From Bacteroidota bacterium (GTDB lineage: Bacteria > Bacteroidota > Bacteroidia > Chitinophagales > LD1): DNA of 64,000 nt. The notes below the pieces were generated by a model. That model worked only from the letters and a program-made list of their open reading frames with translations, searched no databases and was not told where the DNA came from. Below, piece after piece: positions 26,290 to 36,160 of the stretch. Numbering within the stretch: the first letter of the stretch is position 1; each line of letters begins with the position of its first letter. The position numbers were made by a program, and so were the translations under genes. Location: assembly GCA_947475165.1 (NCBI GenBank), contig CANJLD010000002.1, positions 1 through 64,000 of the forward strand, written 5' to 3'.

Positions 26290-26796
26290 ATGAAGGCAGC
26301 ACCAAATACAGTTGTAAAACTTACTTATGAATTAAGAAACGAGCCCAACGGACAGGTAATGGACGCTGCGGACAAAGAAAATCCGTTTGCATTTTTATTC
26401 GGCCACGGAAATGTGTTAGATAAATTTGAAAAGAATCTTGAAGGGTTGATTGCCGGTAATCAATTCAATTTTGAGTTGAGCGCAGAAGACGGTTATGGCG
26501 AATACGATGAGCAAGCTGTAATTCAATTAGACAAAAATGTTTTTGCTGTTGACGGCAAAGTGCAAGATGAAATGTTGTTTTTAGGCAACGTAGTTCCTTT
26601 GCAAGACCAAAACGGAAATCCTTTTCAAGGAAGAATTGTAAATATCATTTTAGATAAAGTGACCGTTGACTTGAATCATCCATTTGCGGGCAAGACGCTT
26701 TTATTCAGCGGAGAAGTTGTTGAAGTGCGCGAAGCACATGCGGTTGAGTTAGAACATGGCCACGTTCACGAACATGGTGACCATAGTCATCATTAA
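26290..26796 (+). CDS. slyD: SlyD-type FKBP peptidyl-prolyl isomerase
   Basis: The 168-residue cytoplasmic isomerase/chaperone begins VVKLTYELRNEPNGQVMDAADKENPFAFLFGHGNVLDKFEKNLEGL, with an inserted IF domain (ELSAEDGYGEYDEQAVIQLDKNVF ...). The His-rich C-terminus (HGHVHEHGDHSHH) can bind nickel or other metals, as in other SlyD proteins. It has its own promoter and a post-stop repeat 4 bases after its stop codon. Confidence 0.95.
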   Translation: MKAAPNTVVKLTYELRNEPNGQVMDAADKENPFAFLFGHGNVLDKFEKNLEGLIAGNQFNFELSAEDGYGEYDEQAVIQLDKNVFAVDGKVQDEMLFLGNVVPLQDQNGNPFQGRIVNIILDKVTVDLNHPFAGKTLLFSGEVVEVREAHAVELEHGHVHEHGDHSHH

Positions 26797-26800
26797 AAAA

Positions 26801-26830
26801 CCACCCCTAAATCCCCTAAAAGGGACTTAA
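26801..26830 (+). repeat. Dispersed post-stop repeat, copy 2
   Basis: CCACCCCTAAATCCCC then TAAAAGGGACTT begins 4 bases after the slyD stop, same strand as slyD. With copy 3 in opposite orientation it flanks a 40-bp palindrome. Confidence 0.92.
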
Positions 26831-26869
26831 ATACAAACAGCCGAAGAAATTTCTTCGGCTGTTTGTATT
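26830..26869. terminator. 40-bp perfect palindrome, bidirectional terminator between slyD and hisIE
   Basis: Two 20-base arms, AATACAAACAGCCGAAGAAA and its exact reverse complement, abut with no spacer. The core AGCCGAAGAA/TTCTTCGGCT is followed by T-rich sequence on both strands. It lies between convergent slyD and hisIE and can end both transcripts. Confidence 0.88.
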
Positions 26870-26884
26870 TTGTATTCTGTCTTT

Positions 26885-26911
26885 CAAGTCCCCTTTAGGG
26901 GATTTAGGGGG
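26885..26911 (-). repeat. Dispersed post-stop repeat, copy 3
   Basis: On the minus strand CCCCCTAAATCCCC then TAAAGGGGACTT starts immediately after the hisIE stop codon (0 bases). It is an inverted partner of copy 2 across the central palindrome. Confidence 0.92.
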
Positions 26912-27508
26912 TTATTTCTTACGGGCTTCAAGCTTCGCAATTACATCTTGCAGCTTAAAACCTTTTGCTTGTAGCAGTATTAAATAATGAAAAAGCAAAT
27001 CAGCTGATTCATTCAGAAATAAATCATTGTTGTTGTCTTTTGATTCTATAACCATTTCTATGGCTTCTTCGCCTACTTTTTGTGCAACCTTATTAATGCC
27101 TTCGGCAAAAAGTTTTGAGGTGTATGAATCTTGAGTAGGAGAATTTTTTCGTGTTTCAATGGTTTGTTCCAGTTCTGTTAAAAAATCAAGATTCCCTTTA
27201 TTGTTTTTTTCTTTCCAACAAGTATCGGCACCGGTATGGCAAACAGAGCCAACCGGATTTGCTTTGATAAGAAGTGTATCATTATCGCAATCCATCTGAA
27301 TTGAAACTACATTCAGATAGTTGCCGCTTTCCTCACCTTTTGTCCATAACCGATTTTTTGTTCGGCTGAAAAAAGTAACGCGCTTTTCTTTTTGCGTTTT
27401 TTGAAAAGCTTCATCATTCATAAAGCCCAGCATCAAAACTTTATTGGTTGTAGCATCCTGAATAATAGCAGGAACGAGTCCGTTCTCTTTGGCGAAATCT
27501 ATCTTCAT
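26912..27508 (-). CDS. hisI: Bifunctional phosphoribosyl-AMP cyclohydrolase / phosphoribosyl-ATP pyrophosphatase
   Basis: HisIE does steps 2 and 3 of histidine synthesis. The 198-residue fusion has the HisI domain (1-105, [19 protein letters not shown] and metal-binding DCDNDTLL ... [10 protein letters not shown]) and a HisE domain (about 110-198, with [14 protein letters not shown] and [13 protein letters not shown]). It is the last gene of the his operon; its start overlaps the hisF stop by 4 bases. Confidence 0.97.
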   Translation of the reverse strand: MKIDFAKENGLVPAIIQDATTNKVLMLGFMNDEAFQKTQKEKRVTFFSRTKNRLWTKGEESGNYLNVVSIQMDCDNDTLLIKANPVGSVCHTGADTCWKEKNNKGNLDFLTELEQTIETRKNSPTQDSYTSKLFAEGINKVAQKVGEEAIEMVIESKDNNNDLFLNESADLLFHYLILLQAKGFKLQDVIAKLEARKK

Positions 27509-28257
27509 AATCTTACGGTTATTGCTTTTTGTTGTAAATAGTTTTTCAAATCATTGATTCCAATTTCTTTAAAATGAAAAATGCTGGCGGCTAAAGCCGC
27601 ATCTGCTTTACCATAGGTAAAAGTATCATAGAAATGCTCCATTGCTCCCGCACCACCCGAGGCAATAACGGGAATATTTACAGTTTCTGAAAGTTGTCGC
27701 AAAGCATCATTCGCAAAACCATTTTTTGTCCCATCATGATTCATAGAGGTAAAGAGAATTTCACCGGCTCCAAGTTGTTCTGCTTCTTTCGCCCATTCAA
27801 ACAAATCAAGTTCGGTTTCTAATCTTCCTCCGTTTAAATACACTTTCCAATTCGCTGTCTGTTTCGCGTCTATAGCCAACACCAAACATTGACTCCCAAA
27901 TTTCTCAGCAATGTGCGAAATCAATTCTGGATTTCGCACCGCTGCCGAATTCAAAGAAATTTTATCTGCCCCGCTTTGAAGTAAAGCATAGACGTCTTCT
28001 ACAGTCGAAATTCCACCGCCAACGGTAAAAGGAATGTTGATGGTGGCTGCTATCCGTTCAACTAATGCGACAAGTGTTTTTCTTTTTTCGTGTGTAGCTG
28101 TGATATCTAGAAACACTAATTCATCAGCACCTTCTCCACTATAAATTTTTGCAAGTTCCACTGGGTCACCGGCATCCCGCAAACTTTCAAAGTTCACGCC
28201 CTTAACGGTACGGCCGTTTTTAATATCTAAACATGGAATAACTCGTTTGGCTAACAC
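27505..28257 (-). CDS. hisF: Imidazole glycerol phosphate synthase subunit HisF
   Basis: The cyclase subunit of IGP synthase works with HisH. The 250-residue TIM barrel has [19 protein letters not shown] with the N-terminal catalytic Asp (CLD), [16 protein letters not shown] and LAIDAK; the second catalytic Asp fits in [12 protein letters not shown]. It abuts hisA. Confidence 0.97.
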   Translation of the reverse strand: MLAKRVIPCLDIKNGRTVKGVNFESLRDAGDPVELAKIYSGEGADELVFLDITATHEKRKTLVALVERIAATINIPFTVGGGISTVEDVYALLQSGADKISLNSAAVRNPELISHIAEKFGSQCLVLAIDAKQTANWKVYLNGGRLETELDLFEWAKEAEQLGAGEILFTSMNHDGTKNGFANDALRQLSETVNIPVIASGGAGAMEHFYDTFTYGKADAALAASIFHFKEIGINDLKNYLQQKAITVRL

Positions 28258-28974
28258 TCAATTGAACTTTGATAAATCTGCTAATGAAATTCTTCCTTCA
28301 TAAATCGCCTTACCGATAATTGCTCCATGTAAACCGGTTTCGCTCAAAACATTCAATTCATTTAAATCACTTACTCCTCCACTGGCAATTAATTTTAGTG
28401 CTGGAAATTGTTGCAGAATTTTTTTGTAGAGAGAAATCGAACAGCCTTGCAACATTCCATCTTTTGCAATATCAGTGCAGATGACATACTGAATTCCATG
28501 AGCCACATAATCTTTCAAAAATCCGAACAGATTGATGATGCTGTTTTCTTGCCATCCACTCACCGCTATCATTTCATCTTTTACATCGGCTCCTAGAATA
28601 ATTTTTTCTGCTCCGTATTTATCAAGCCAGCACAAAACCGTGTCGCGTGACTTTACAGCAATACTTCCGGCAGTTATTTTCTGTGCACCTGAATCGAAAG
28701 CAATTTCTATATCTTCATCTGTTTTAATTCCTCCGCCAAAATCTATTTTGAGTTTTGTTTGCGAACTGATTGTCTGCAAAGTCTTATGATTAACAATATG
28801 ACTTGCCTTTGCTCCGTCTAAATCTACCAAATGCAATCGTTGTAAACCGGCTGCTTCAAATTGTTTGGCAACCTCCAATGGATTCTCATTGTAAATAATT
28901 TTCTGCGCATAATCGCCCTGGGAAAGACGCACACATTTTCCGTCTATAATATCTATGGCAGGAATTATTTCCAT
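28258..28974 (-). CDS. hisA: ProFAR isomerase HisA
   Basis: The 238-residue TIM barrel isomerises ProFAR to PRFAR (step 4). Motifs are [19 protein letters not shown] (catalytic Asp in AIDI), [22 protein letters not shown] (second Asp) and [11 protein letters not shown]. It overlaps hisH by 1 base and abuts hisF. Confidence 0.97.
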   Translation of the reverse strand: MEIIPAIDIIDGKCVRLSQGDYAQKIIYNENPLEVAKQFEAAGLQRLHLVDLDGAKASHIVNHKTLQTISSQTKLKIDFGGGIKTDEDIEIAFDSGAQKITAGSIAVKSRDTVLCWLDKYGAEKIILGADVKDEMIAVSGWQENSIINLFGFLKDYVAHGIQYVICTDIAKDGMLQGCSISLYKKILQQFPALKLIASGGVSDLNELNVLSETGLHGAIIGKAIYEGRISLADLSKFN

Positions 28975-29525
28975 TATGCTTCAATAAAGTTTTTCAAAAA
29001 ATCTTCTCCGGCCTGGCCACTTTTTTCAGGATGAAATTGAACTGCAGAAAAATTCTCTTTTTGAATAGCCGCAGAAAATTGGGTGATGTAGTTGCAGGTC
29101 ATTGTGGTGAATTCATTTTGAGGCACATAATAGCTGTGAACAAAATAATACCAGTCATCGTTGCCATCTGTTTTGTTCCAGCCTATATGCGGCACTTTCA
29201 GCTTTGGTTCAAATAGCTTTACACTTTCATTGAAAATTCCCAGACAATCTACATTGCCTTCTTCACTGAACTTACACATTAATTGCATACCCAAACAAAT
29301 ACCAAGCACCGGTTGCTTTAGTTGGGGAATTAAAATATCTAAACCCTTTTTTCTCAACACATCCATTGCCGCTTTTGCATGGCCAACTCCAGGGAAAATA
29401 ATTTTATCGGCAGAAAGAATTTCCTCTTTACTGTATGATAAAACCGGAGTAATGCCTAATCGCTGAAAAGCAAACTTTACCGATTGCGTATTACCTGCAC
29501 CGTAATTGATAATAACTAGTTTCAT
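28974..29525 (-). CDS. hisH: Imidazole glycerol phosphate synthase glutaminase subunit HisH
   Basis: HisH is the class I glutamine amidotransferase that feeds ammonia to HisF. The 183-residue protein shows [20 protein letters not shown], the oxyanion PGVGHA, the nucleophile in GICLGMQLM (Cys) and the His-Glu pair in FHPEKSG. It overlaps both neighbours by 1 base. Confidence 0.97.
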   Translation of the reverse strand: MKLVIINYGAGNTQSVKFAFQRLGITPVLSYSKEEILSADKIIFPGVGHAKAAMDVLRKKGLDILIPQLKQPVLGICLGMQLMCKFSEEGNVDCLGIFNESVKLFEPKLKVPHIGWNKTDGNDDWYYFVHSYYVPQNEFTTMTCNYITQFSAAIQKENFSAVQFHPEKSGQAGEDFLKNFIEA

Positions 29526-30658
29526 TAAAGCACTCCTTTAGTAGAAGGAGGTTGAAGGTTATTCAAATCACGCTTTACCGCCATTTTAATTGCCTTGGCA
29601 AATGCCTTAAAAATGGCTTCAATTTTATGGTGTTCGTTTTCACCTTCTGCTTTAATGTTCAAATTGCATTTGCCAGCATCGCTGAACGACTTAAAGAAAT
29701 GAAAGAACATTTCGGTAGGAACATCCCCCACTTTCTCGCGCTTAAATTCCGCCTTCCATTCAATCCAATTTCTTCCGCCAAAATCAATGGCTACTTGTGC
29801 CAAAGCATCGTCCATCGGCAAACAAAATCCATAACGTTCAAGACCTTTTTTATTTCCAAGGGCCAATGCAAAAGCTTCTCCGAGCGTTATGGCGGTGTCT
29901 TCTATAGTATGATGTTCGTCAATTTGCAAATCGCCTTTGGCAGAAATCTTTAAATCAATATTTCCGTGCTTTGCAATTTGTTCCAGCATGTGGTTTAAAA
30001 AATTGAGGCCGGTAGAGATTTCTGCTTTCCCAGTTCCATCAAGATTTAGTTCAACCATTATTTGCGTCTCCTTCGTGTTTCTTGAATGAGTCGCTTGTCG
30101 CGGTCCGCCTTTTAAGTAATTATAAATCTGTTCCCATTCGCGGGTTTCAAGAGCGATAGATTTTTTCAGTTCATCCTGATTGTCTTTAACTTCAGCAGCT
30201 CCAAGACCTCTTCCATCGTTTAAGTAAAAACATTTAGCACCCAAATTTTTTGCCAACTGCACATCGGTAATTCTATCGCCAATTACAAATGAGTTTTTCA
30301 AATCGAAGTCAGCAGAGAAATATTTAGTGAGCATACCTGTTCCCGGCTTTCGGGTAGGTAAGTTTTCGTGCGGAAAAGATTTATCAATGTGCGCATCTAC
30401 AAAATGAATACCCTCATCATGGAATGTTTTGACAATAAAATTTTGCACCGGCCAAAAATCTTCTTCCAAAAGTTCAGGAGTTCCTAAACCATCCTGATTA
30501 GTGACCATCACTAATTCATAATCTAACTCGCGGGCAATTTTACCAAGCCAGTAAAATAATTGCGGATAGAAAACCACCTTTTCAAATTTTTCAATTTTGA
30601 AATCATCGGTTTCTAAAATTAGGGTGCCATCACGGTCAATGAATAAAACTTTTTTCAT
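29525..30658 (-). CDS. hisB: Bifunctional histidinol-phosphatase / imidazoleglycerol-phosphate dehydratase
   Basis: The 377-residue fusion has an N-terminal HAD phosphatase ([16 protein letters not shown] with the DxD motif, about 1-165) and a C-terminal IGP dehydratase (about 185-370) with [35 protein letters not shown] and [20 protein letters not shown] manganese-site motifs. It catalyses steps 6 and 8. It overlaps hisC by 4 bases. Confidence 0.97.
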   Translation of the reverse strand: MKKVLFIDRDGTLILETDDFKIEKFEKVVFYPQLFYWLGKIARELDYELVMVTNQDGLGTPELLEEDFWPVQNFIVKTFHDEGIHFVDAHIDKSFPHENLPTRKPGTGMLTKYFSADFDLKNSFVIGDRITDVQLAKNLGAKCFYLNDGRGLGAAEVKDNQDELKKSIALETREWEQIYNYLKGGPRQATHSRNTKETQIMVELNLDGTGKAEISTGLNFLNHMLEQIAKHGNIDLKISAKGDLQIDEHHTIEDTAITLGEAFALALGNKKGLERYGFCLPMDDALAQVAIDFGGRNWIEWKAEFKREKVGDVPTEMFFHFFKSFSDAGKCNLNIKAEGENEHHKIEAIFKAFAKAIKMAVKRDLNNLQPPSTKGVL

Positions 30659-31704
30659 GCTGTAAATTTAGTAAGCGCATTTAGCAAGGCGCGGTTTTCA
30701 GATTCTGTTCCTACCGTTATTCTTAAACATCCTTCGCATAAGGCTACTTTACTTCTATCGCGCACAATAATACCGAGCGATACAAGATAGTCATAGGTAG
30801 CCTGTGCATTTTTCACTTTTACTAAAATGAAATTTGCATCGGAAACATAAATTTTTTCAACTAAAGAGTGTTGCTGAAGTGCATCTTCCAACTTTTTCCT
30901 TTCAGCAATAGCCTCGAGAATACGCTGATTCACCCAGTCAATATTATCAAGTGCTGTCATTGCAAGTTGCTGTGTGGCCTGGTTGATATTGTATGGAGGC
31001 TTCACCTTGTTCATGTAATCAACAATAATTTGTGGTGCGAAAGCCATACCTAAGCGTAAAGCCGCCAAGCCCCATGCTTTGGAGAAGGTTTGCAACACCA
31101 CCACGTTTTCATATTCGGTAAGAAGGCGAATAGCAGATTTTTGTTTGGAGTAATTGATGTATGCTTCGTCAATAACTACAATGCCCGGAAATTTCTGAAT
31201 CAGTAATTCCACATCATCGGCATCAAAAGAATTAGCTGTCGGATTATTGGGGGAACAGATGAAAAGCAATTTTGAATGTTTGTCGAAGCCTTCTAAAATT
31301 CGTTCTACATCTAACTCAAAAGAAGGAAGCAGGTTTATCCTCCGAACTTCTACATCATTGATGTTTGCACTCACTTCATACATACCATAAGTTGGCGGAC
31401 ATATAATTATGTTATCCGTTTTCGGTTCACAGAAAATGCGGAACAACACATCAATAGCTTCATCGCTGCCATTACCCAAAAAAATATTTTGAGATGGAAC
31501 ACCCTTTATGCTGCTGATTTTTTCTTTAAGTTTTTTCTGTAGCGGGTCAGGATAACGGTTATAGTTTCCCGTAAGCGGAGAACCAAAACTATTTTCGTTA
31601 GCATCTAAAAAAACAGAAGCCTCTCCTTTAAATTCATCGCGGGCAGATGAATAAGGCTTTAAGTTCAGAACATTCTGACGAATAATAGTTTCTACATCAA
31701 ACAT
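30655..31704 (-). CDS. hisC: Histidinol-phosphate aminotransferase
   Basis: The 349-residue PLP enzyme carries out step 7. Motifs are [36 protein letters not shown] (Asp binding the cofactor) and [18 protein letters not shown] (catalytic Lys in FSKAWG). It overlaps hisD by 1 base. Confidence 0.96.
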   Translation of the reverse strand: MFDVETIIRQNVLNLKPYSSARDEFKGEASVFLDANENSFGSPLTGNYNRYPDPLQKKLKEKISSIKGVPSQNIFLGNGSDEAIDVLFRIFCEPKTDNIIICPPTYGMYEVSANINDVEVRRINLLPSFELDVERILEGFDKHSKLLFICSPNNPTANSFDADDVELLIQKFPGIVVIDEAYINYSKQKSAIRLLTEYENVVVLQTFSKAWGLAALRLGMAFAPQIIVDYMNKVKPPYNINQATQQLAMTALDNIDWVNQRILEAIAERKKLEDALQQHSLVEKIYVSDANFILVKVKNAQATYDYLVSLGIIVRDRSKVALCEGCLRITVGTESENRALLNALTKFTA

Positions 31705-32993
31705 TACTTGTTCTTTAATTTTTTCAAACGAATGCTCACCGCGTTTTTATGCGCTGACAAATTTTCGGCTTCTGCCATTACCTCAATCACACTTCCTATA
31801 TTCTTAATTCCCTTTGGTGAAATTTTTTGATAGGTAACTTTCTTTACAAAAGAATCTAACGATACCCCCCCGTAAACCCTTGCGTAACCATTAGTTGGCA
31901 AAGTGTGATTGGTGCCGCTGGCATAATCTCCGGCACTTTCGGGGGTATAATTGCCAATGAAAACCGAACCTGCATTCACCACATTTTTTAAAAAATAGTC
32001 TTCATCCTTTACTGCTAATATTAAATGCTCCGGGGCGTATTGATTTATAATTTCAACCGCTTCTAATTTATTCTTAACCAAAATTATTTTTGAATGTTGA
32101 AGGGCTTGCGCAGCAATATCTTTACGCGGCAATTCCTTTAACTGACGAGCAACTTCTACTTGCACTTTTGCAATCAAGTTTTCCTTTAACGCAACAAATA
32201 TTACCTGCGAATCGGCACCATGCTCTGCTTGGGAAAGCAAATCGGCAGCCACAAAAGAAGGCTCGCAACTTTCATCGCCCACTACTAATACTTCCGATGG
32301 CCCAGCGGGCATATCAATAGCCACACCTTCTTTTTGTATTAACTGCTTTGCAACCGTTACATATTGGTTTCCCGGTCCAAAAATCTTTTCAACTTTCGTA
32401 ATAGCCTTTGTTCCGTAAGCCATGGCAGCTATTGCTTGCGCTCCGCCTGTTTTATAAATTTCATGAACACCGCAAAGATGCGCAGCAAACAAAATAGCGG
32501 GATGAATTTCCCCTTCTTTATTGGGTGGCGTGCACAGAATAATTCGTCCACAGCAGGCAATACTTGCAGGAGCTGCTAACATTAAAACAGTGGAAAACAA
32601 AGGTGCGCTACCTCCTGGGATATACAAGCCAATATTTTGAATAGCACGGCTTTCTCGCCAGCACACAACACCTTTAGTGGTTTCAATTTTCTTCTCTTTC
32701 AGCTCTTGTACCTGATGAAATTTTTTGATGTTACGATAGGCCGTTTCAATTGCCTGCTTTAACTTCTTATCAACTAAACTTTGCGCTTCTTTTATCTCTC
32801 TTTCTGTTACACGCAATTCTTTCACTATTGCTTTATCAAACTTCAGCGCATAACTTCTTAATGCAACATCTCCATTCTTCTTCACCTCATTCAGAATTTG
32901 CTGCACTATTTTTTCAATAGCCGTGCTATCTGCCGAAGGTCGCTTCAACAATTTTTCTAAATCTTTTTGCTTTGGGTATTTTACAATTTGCAT
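31704..32993 (-). CDS. hisD: Histidinol dehydrogenase
   Basis: HisD does the last two oxidation steps. About 429 residues from the ATG at 32993 (MQIVKYPKQ) are preferred to the longer ORF start. Motifs are YIPGGSAPLFSTVLMLAAPA, KIFGPGNQYVTVAKQLI, DMPAGPSEVLVVGDE and the zinc-site region GADSQVIF and ESAGDYASGTNHTLPTNGYARVYGG. It lies about 49 bases after hisG. Confidence 0.97.
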   Translation of the reverse strand: MQIVKYPKQKDLEKLLKRPSADSTAIEKIVQQILNEVKKNGDVALRSYALKFDKAIVKELRVTEREIKEAQSLVDKKLKQAIETAYRNIKKFHQVQELKEKKIETTKGVVCWRESRAIQNIGLYIPGGSAPLFSTVLMLAAPASIACCGRIILCTPPNKEGEIHPAILFAAHLCGVHEIYKTGGAQAIAAMAYGTKAITKVEKIFGPGNQYVTVAKQLIQKEGVAIDMPAGPSEVLVVGDESCEPSFVAADLLSQAEHGADSQVIFVALKENLIAKVQVEVARQLKELPRKDIAAQALQHSKIILVKNKLEAVEIINQYAPEHLILAVKDEDYFLKNVVNAGSVFIGNYTPESAGDYASGTNHTLPTNGYARVYGGVSLDSFVKKVTYQKISPKGIKNIGSVIEVMAEAENLSAHKNAVSIRLKKLKNK

Positions 32994-33042
32994 TTCTGTA
33001 TTTGTATTAAGTCTCACTTTCGGGGAGATGTAGAGGGGATTT

Positions 33043-33906
33043 TTACATCACCATTTTTTCAATCGGCACCACTAAAATTCCTTGCGCGCCCAATTTTTTT
33101 AATCCATCAATCTTATCCCAAAATTCGTTTTCGCTAATAACCGAATGCAACGAACTCCAACCTTCTTCTGCCAAAGGAAGTATGGTTGGGCTTTTCATTC
33201 CCGGCAACAAAGCAATTATCTCCTGCAATTTATTGTTGGGGGCGTTTAGCAAAATGTATTTGTTGTTGCGTGCTGACAATACCGCATTTATTCGAAACAA
33301 TAATTTATCGAACAAGTTCTTTGCCTCTGCACTTAAATTTTTACCGGTTATTAAAACAGCTTCCGACTGAAACAAAACTTCCACTTCTTTCAATCCATTT
33401 TTAAAAAGAGTAGAACCGGTGCTTACTATATCGCAAATGCCATCTGCTAAACCAATGTTCGGAGCAATTTCTACCGAGCCTGAAATTTCATGAATCTCGG
33501 CACTCAAATTATTCTTCTTCAAAAATTGTTGAAGTGTATTCGGATAAGAAGTAGCCAGTTTCTTTCCATCAAAATAATTCAACCCGTTATAGTTTTCGTT
33601 TTTAGGTATGGCCAACGAAACTTTGCATTTACTAAAACCCAAACGTTGAATCACTTTTACTTCATGCGGCTTCTCAATCAACAGGTTTTCGCCAATAATG
33701 GCAATGTCTGCCACGCCATCTTCTATGTATTGCGGAATATCGCTGTTGCGCAAAAAGAAAAGTTCCAACGGAAAATTTCTTGCGGTTACTTTCAATTGGT
33801 CTTCACCATTATCAATGGCAATGCCACAATCTTTAATCAGCTTGAGCGAATCTTCGTTCAACCTGCCCGATTTTTGAATAGCTATTCTTAATTTTTTCTC
33901 TGCCAT
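33043..33906 (-). CDS. hisG: ATP phosphoribosyltransferase (long-form HisG)
   Basis: HisG commits PRPP and ATP to histidine synthesis and is normally feedback-inhibited. The 287-residue length and C-terminal regulatory domain show the long form, which does not need HisZ. Motifs are RIAIQKSGRLNEDSLKLIKDCGI, IGENLLIEKPHEV and ADGICDIVSTGSTLFKNGL (PRPP loop). The attenuator-like hairpin ends about 8 bases before its ATG. Confidence 0.97.
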   Translation of the reverse strand: MAEKKLRIAIQKSGRLNEDSLKLIKDCGIAIDNGEDQLKVTARNFPLELFFLRNSDIPQYIEDGVADIAIIGENLLIEKPHEVKVIQRLGFSKCKVSLAIPKNENYNGLNYFDGKKLATSYPNTLQQFLKKNNLSAEIHEISGSVEIAPNIGLADGICDIVSTGSTLFKNGLKEVEVLFQSEAVLITGKNLSAEAKNLFDKLLFRINAVLSARNNKYILLNAPNNKLQEIIALLPGMKSPTILPLAEEGWSSLHSVISENEFWDKIDGLKKLGAQGILVVPIEKMVM

Positions 33907-33913
33907 AATTATT

Positions 33914-33949
33914 TAATTAAAAAGCCCGCTGATGGTTACAGCGGGCTTT
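33914..33949 (-). terminator. his operon attenuator hairpin
   Basis: On the minus strand AAAGCCCGCTG, a 7-base loop and CAGCGGGCTTT form a perfect 11-bp stem followed by a T-rich run (TTAATTAAATAATT). It lies between the His-rich leader peptide and hisG, where a his attenuator is expected. Confidence 0.88.
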
Positions 33950-33976
33950 CATTTATTTTTTGCTTGCACAAAAACA

Positions 33977-34030
33977 TCAATTACCTCGCTGTGCGATGAT
34001 TGAATGATGGTGATGTGTAATACGAATCAT
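33977..34030 (-). CDS. hisL: his operon leader peptide
   Basis: The short reading frame MIRITHHHHSIIAQRGN (17 codons, ATG start, TGA stop) has four consecutive His codons. It is too short for the ORF track. It lies between a consensus promoter and a terminator-like hairpin in front of hisG. This is the layout of His-tRNA-controlled attenuation: ribosome stalling at the His codons when charged tRNA-His is scarce would prevent the terminator stem. The mechanism is inferred from the layout; I did not work out the antiterminator pairing in full. Confidence 0.9.
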   Translation of the reverse strand: MIRITHHHHSIIAQRGN

Positions 34031-34046
34031 TGTTTAAATTATGTGC

Positions 34047-34077
34047 CGAAGATAAAAGCAGGTTTTATAAAACCAAA
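34047..34077 (-). promoter_or_regulatory. his operon promoter
   Basis: On the minus strand TTTG (34077-34074), a 19-base spacer and TATCTTCG (34054-34047) match the Bacteroidota consensus with one mismatch in the -7 box. A start near 34040 would make a leader of about 135 nt ahead of hisG that includes hisL. Confidence 0.72.
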
Positions 34078-34079
34078 CC

Positions 34080-35420
34080 TCAATAAGAAATAATCTTTGA
34101 GTTCTTCATTTTCCGCAAATGACCGCGGATAATTTTCTGCACCTCCAAATCATCTTCATCGTGCTTAATTACTTCTTTCAGATTATCGGGAGTATTTGTA
34201 GTCAGTTCAGGATTAAAATATCCGAAGCCACGGTAAGTATTGTTCTCAATCCAAATCACCGAATGCTCATCGGGGTGAATGCCTTCGGCAATAATGAAAA
34301 AGTTGGGGCTCCGGTATAAATGTTTGCGGATAGCTTTCTCAATTTGCGTATTGTAGTTCTTCAGGTTTTTTTCTTCCAGTCCGGTCTCTTTCATTTTAGA
34401 GCGGATGGCAAACCAGCCGTGCAGATTATTATCCTTAATAATCTTTCCCAGAATTTTATTCGCCACGGCCTTCGAGGGAAATTTTAAAATCAATTCTCCT
34501 TCAGCCCAGTCGAGCGGATGAATTTTTAGTTGAAGAAATCCCTGTTCATCCTTATCAATAAAAATTCCGTGCGTGTGTGCCTGTATTCGCGGCTTCTTGT
34601 TGAACTCCGGTAAATGCGTTTTCAGTTCGCGGTACGAAAGCAATTTTGCTGTCAGCTCATTACCGGTCAACTCATAATCAATATTGCGCATCAATTCAAA
34701 CATTCTCGTCTTTTCGGGCGAGTCTGCCGGTTTCGAAAAATCGGTGATTACTTTTTTGCGAATGTTCTTTGAGCCATCCAGGTAAAGAATTTTTCCTACC
34801 TCATCTTTGTAATAAAACACACCGGCATCTTCGGGCAGCTTTTCAATTTCGGCTTTGCTTAAATAAGGCGGCAGCAAATCAGCATCAATGCCGTGGTTCA
34901 ATTCTATCTCTATATACTTCTGCGAAACCTGTTTATCTAAAATCAGTTTCAACAGCTTTACCGTTGCCTCCGCATCACCGGTGGCGCGGTGACGGTCAGT
35001 AATTTCAATTCCTAAGCTGTCACAAATGTTTCCTAAGCTGTATGAATTAAACCCCGGAATAGCTTTACGCGCCAGGTTCACCGTATCTAACTGCTTCCGG
35101 TTATAATCAATTCCCAAACGTTTAAACTCCTGACGAATCATTCCGAAATCAAACTTCACATTATGCGCTACAAAAATATTTTCGTGCGTTAGCTCCAGAA
35201 TTCTTTCATGCACATCATCAAACAGCGGAGCATTAACCACCATCTCGTTGCTGATGCCCGTGAGCTTGGTCACGTAGGGGTCAATCGGGCGCTTAGGATT
35301 AATAAGCGTAGAAAAGGAATCCGTAATTTTTTCGCCATCAAACACAAACACCGCAATTTCTATCACGCGGTCTACAGAAGGGCTTCCGCCTGTGGTTTCT
35401 ACATCAATAATGGCATACAT
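34080..35420 (-). CDS. DEDDh 3'-5' exonuclease fused to a GIY-YIG-like domain
   Basis: The 446-residue protein has an N-terminal DnaQ-like exonuclease (1-170: AIIDVETTGG, VAHNVKFDFGMI, and HRATGDAEATVKLL giving the DEDDh residues). A UvrC/Cho-like GIY-YIG domain follows (about 195-280), then a conserved C-terminal domain. The family is common in Bacteroidota. The GIY-YIG part looks eroded: the usual YVGKA/S is YLDGS and the expected catalytic Arg in NLxxRV is Lys (NIRKKV), although the later Glu (NELTAKLL) and Asn (PEFNK) are kept. DNA repair or proofreading is likely; nicking activity is doubtful. Confidence 0.85.
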   Translation of the reverse strand: MYAIIDVETTGGSPSVDRVIEIAVFVFDGEKITDSFSTLINPKRPIDPYVTKLTGISNEMVVNAPLFDDVHERILELTHENIFVAHNVKFDFGMIRQEFKRLGIDYNRKQLDTVNLARKAIPGFNSYSLGNICDSLGIEITDRHRATGDAEATVKLLKLILDKQVSQKYIEIELNHGIDADLLPPYLSKAEIEKLPEDAGVFYYKDEVGKILYLDGSKNIRKKVITDFSKPADSPEKTRMFELMRNIDYELTGNELTAKLLSYRELKTHLPEFNKKPRIQAHTHGIFIDKDEQGFLQLKIHPLDWAEGELILKFPSKAVANKILGKIIKDNNLHGWFAIRSKMKETGLEEKNLKNYNTQIEKAIRKHLYRSPNFFIIAEGIHPDEHSVIWIENNTYRGFGYFNPELTTNTPDNLKEVIKHDEDDLEVQKIIRGHLRKMKNSKIISY

Positions 35421-35545
35421 CGGGCGTGAAAATAATTATTTGCAAAATGCGAGTGACTCTATTTCCACACATAAACGCCTCCCGGTGGTTTATTCGTCCT
35501 TTAAAATTTACGCCATCTGCACCAAACATTCTTTATTATCGTGGC

Positions 35546-36160
35546 GTGAACACCTGCGCCAAATACTTCTGTCTCTTACTGCTGCTTACGGCAACTTACC
35601 TTGCCAGCGCACAGGTAATTAAAGAAGATACCACTACCAACGCGCCCTTCTTTGCCGCCAAAAAATTCGACAGTAAATTCAATGTCGGCTTCGAAGCCAT
35701 CCCCACACAAATTTTAAAAACCAAAGCCGCCATGAACCTCGGCTTTAATTTAAACTGGGTCGTCAACCACAAGTATGTGGTAAGTGCCAAATATTATGTG
35801 CTCACCACACCCGTCAACGTCCGTCCACTCGTAGAGCCCAACCGCACCGATACCATCAACCTTACCCACCATTCGGCTGGCCTGGCCTTTAGTTACATTC
35901 TGTTCCACAACAAAAAATTCTCTTTTCAGCCCGAGCTGTATGCCGGCTGGGGATTTTTAAAATACGGCTACAGTGGCGGCAATTACTACCGGCATTTCGG
36001 GGTTATCGTTCCGGCTGTTTACGGAGTTTACAACGCCCACAAAAACGTGCGCCTCGGCATCGGGCTCAACTACCGCCTCACCGCAGGCGCCATCCTCATT
36101 AAAGATTCGCAATTAAGCGGAGTTGGTGGTGTGGTGTTTTTGCGGGTGGGGACTTTTTAA
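35546..36160 (+). CDS. Outer-membrane beta-barrel-like exported protein
   Basis: I chose the GTG at 35546 (MNTCAKYFCLLLLLTATYLASA) because it puts a signal peptide at the N-terminus; the ORF-track start adds about 40 residues with no homology. The mature part (about 180 residues) alternates hydrophobic and polar residues (LGFNLNWVVNHKYVVSAKYYV, LGIGLNYRLTAGAIL) and ends in Phe, as in outer-membrane barrels of about eight strands. The family is not recognised. It is divergent from the exonuclease gene. Confidence 0.65.
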   Translation: MNTCAKYFCLLLLLTATYLASAQVIKEDTTTNAPFFAAKKFDSKFNVGFEAIPTQILKTKAAMNLGFNLNWVVNHKYVVSAKYYVLTTPVNVRPLVEPNRTDTINLTHHSAGLAFSYILFHNKKFSFQPELYAGWGFLKYGYSGGNYYRHFGVIVPAVYGVYNAHKNVRLGIGLNYRLTAGAILIKDSQLSGVGGVVFLRVGTF

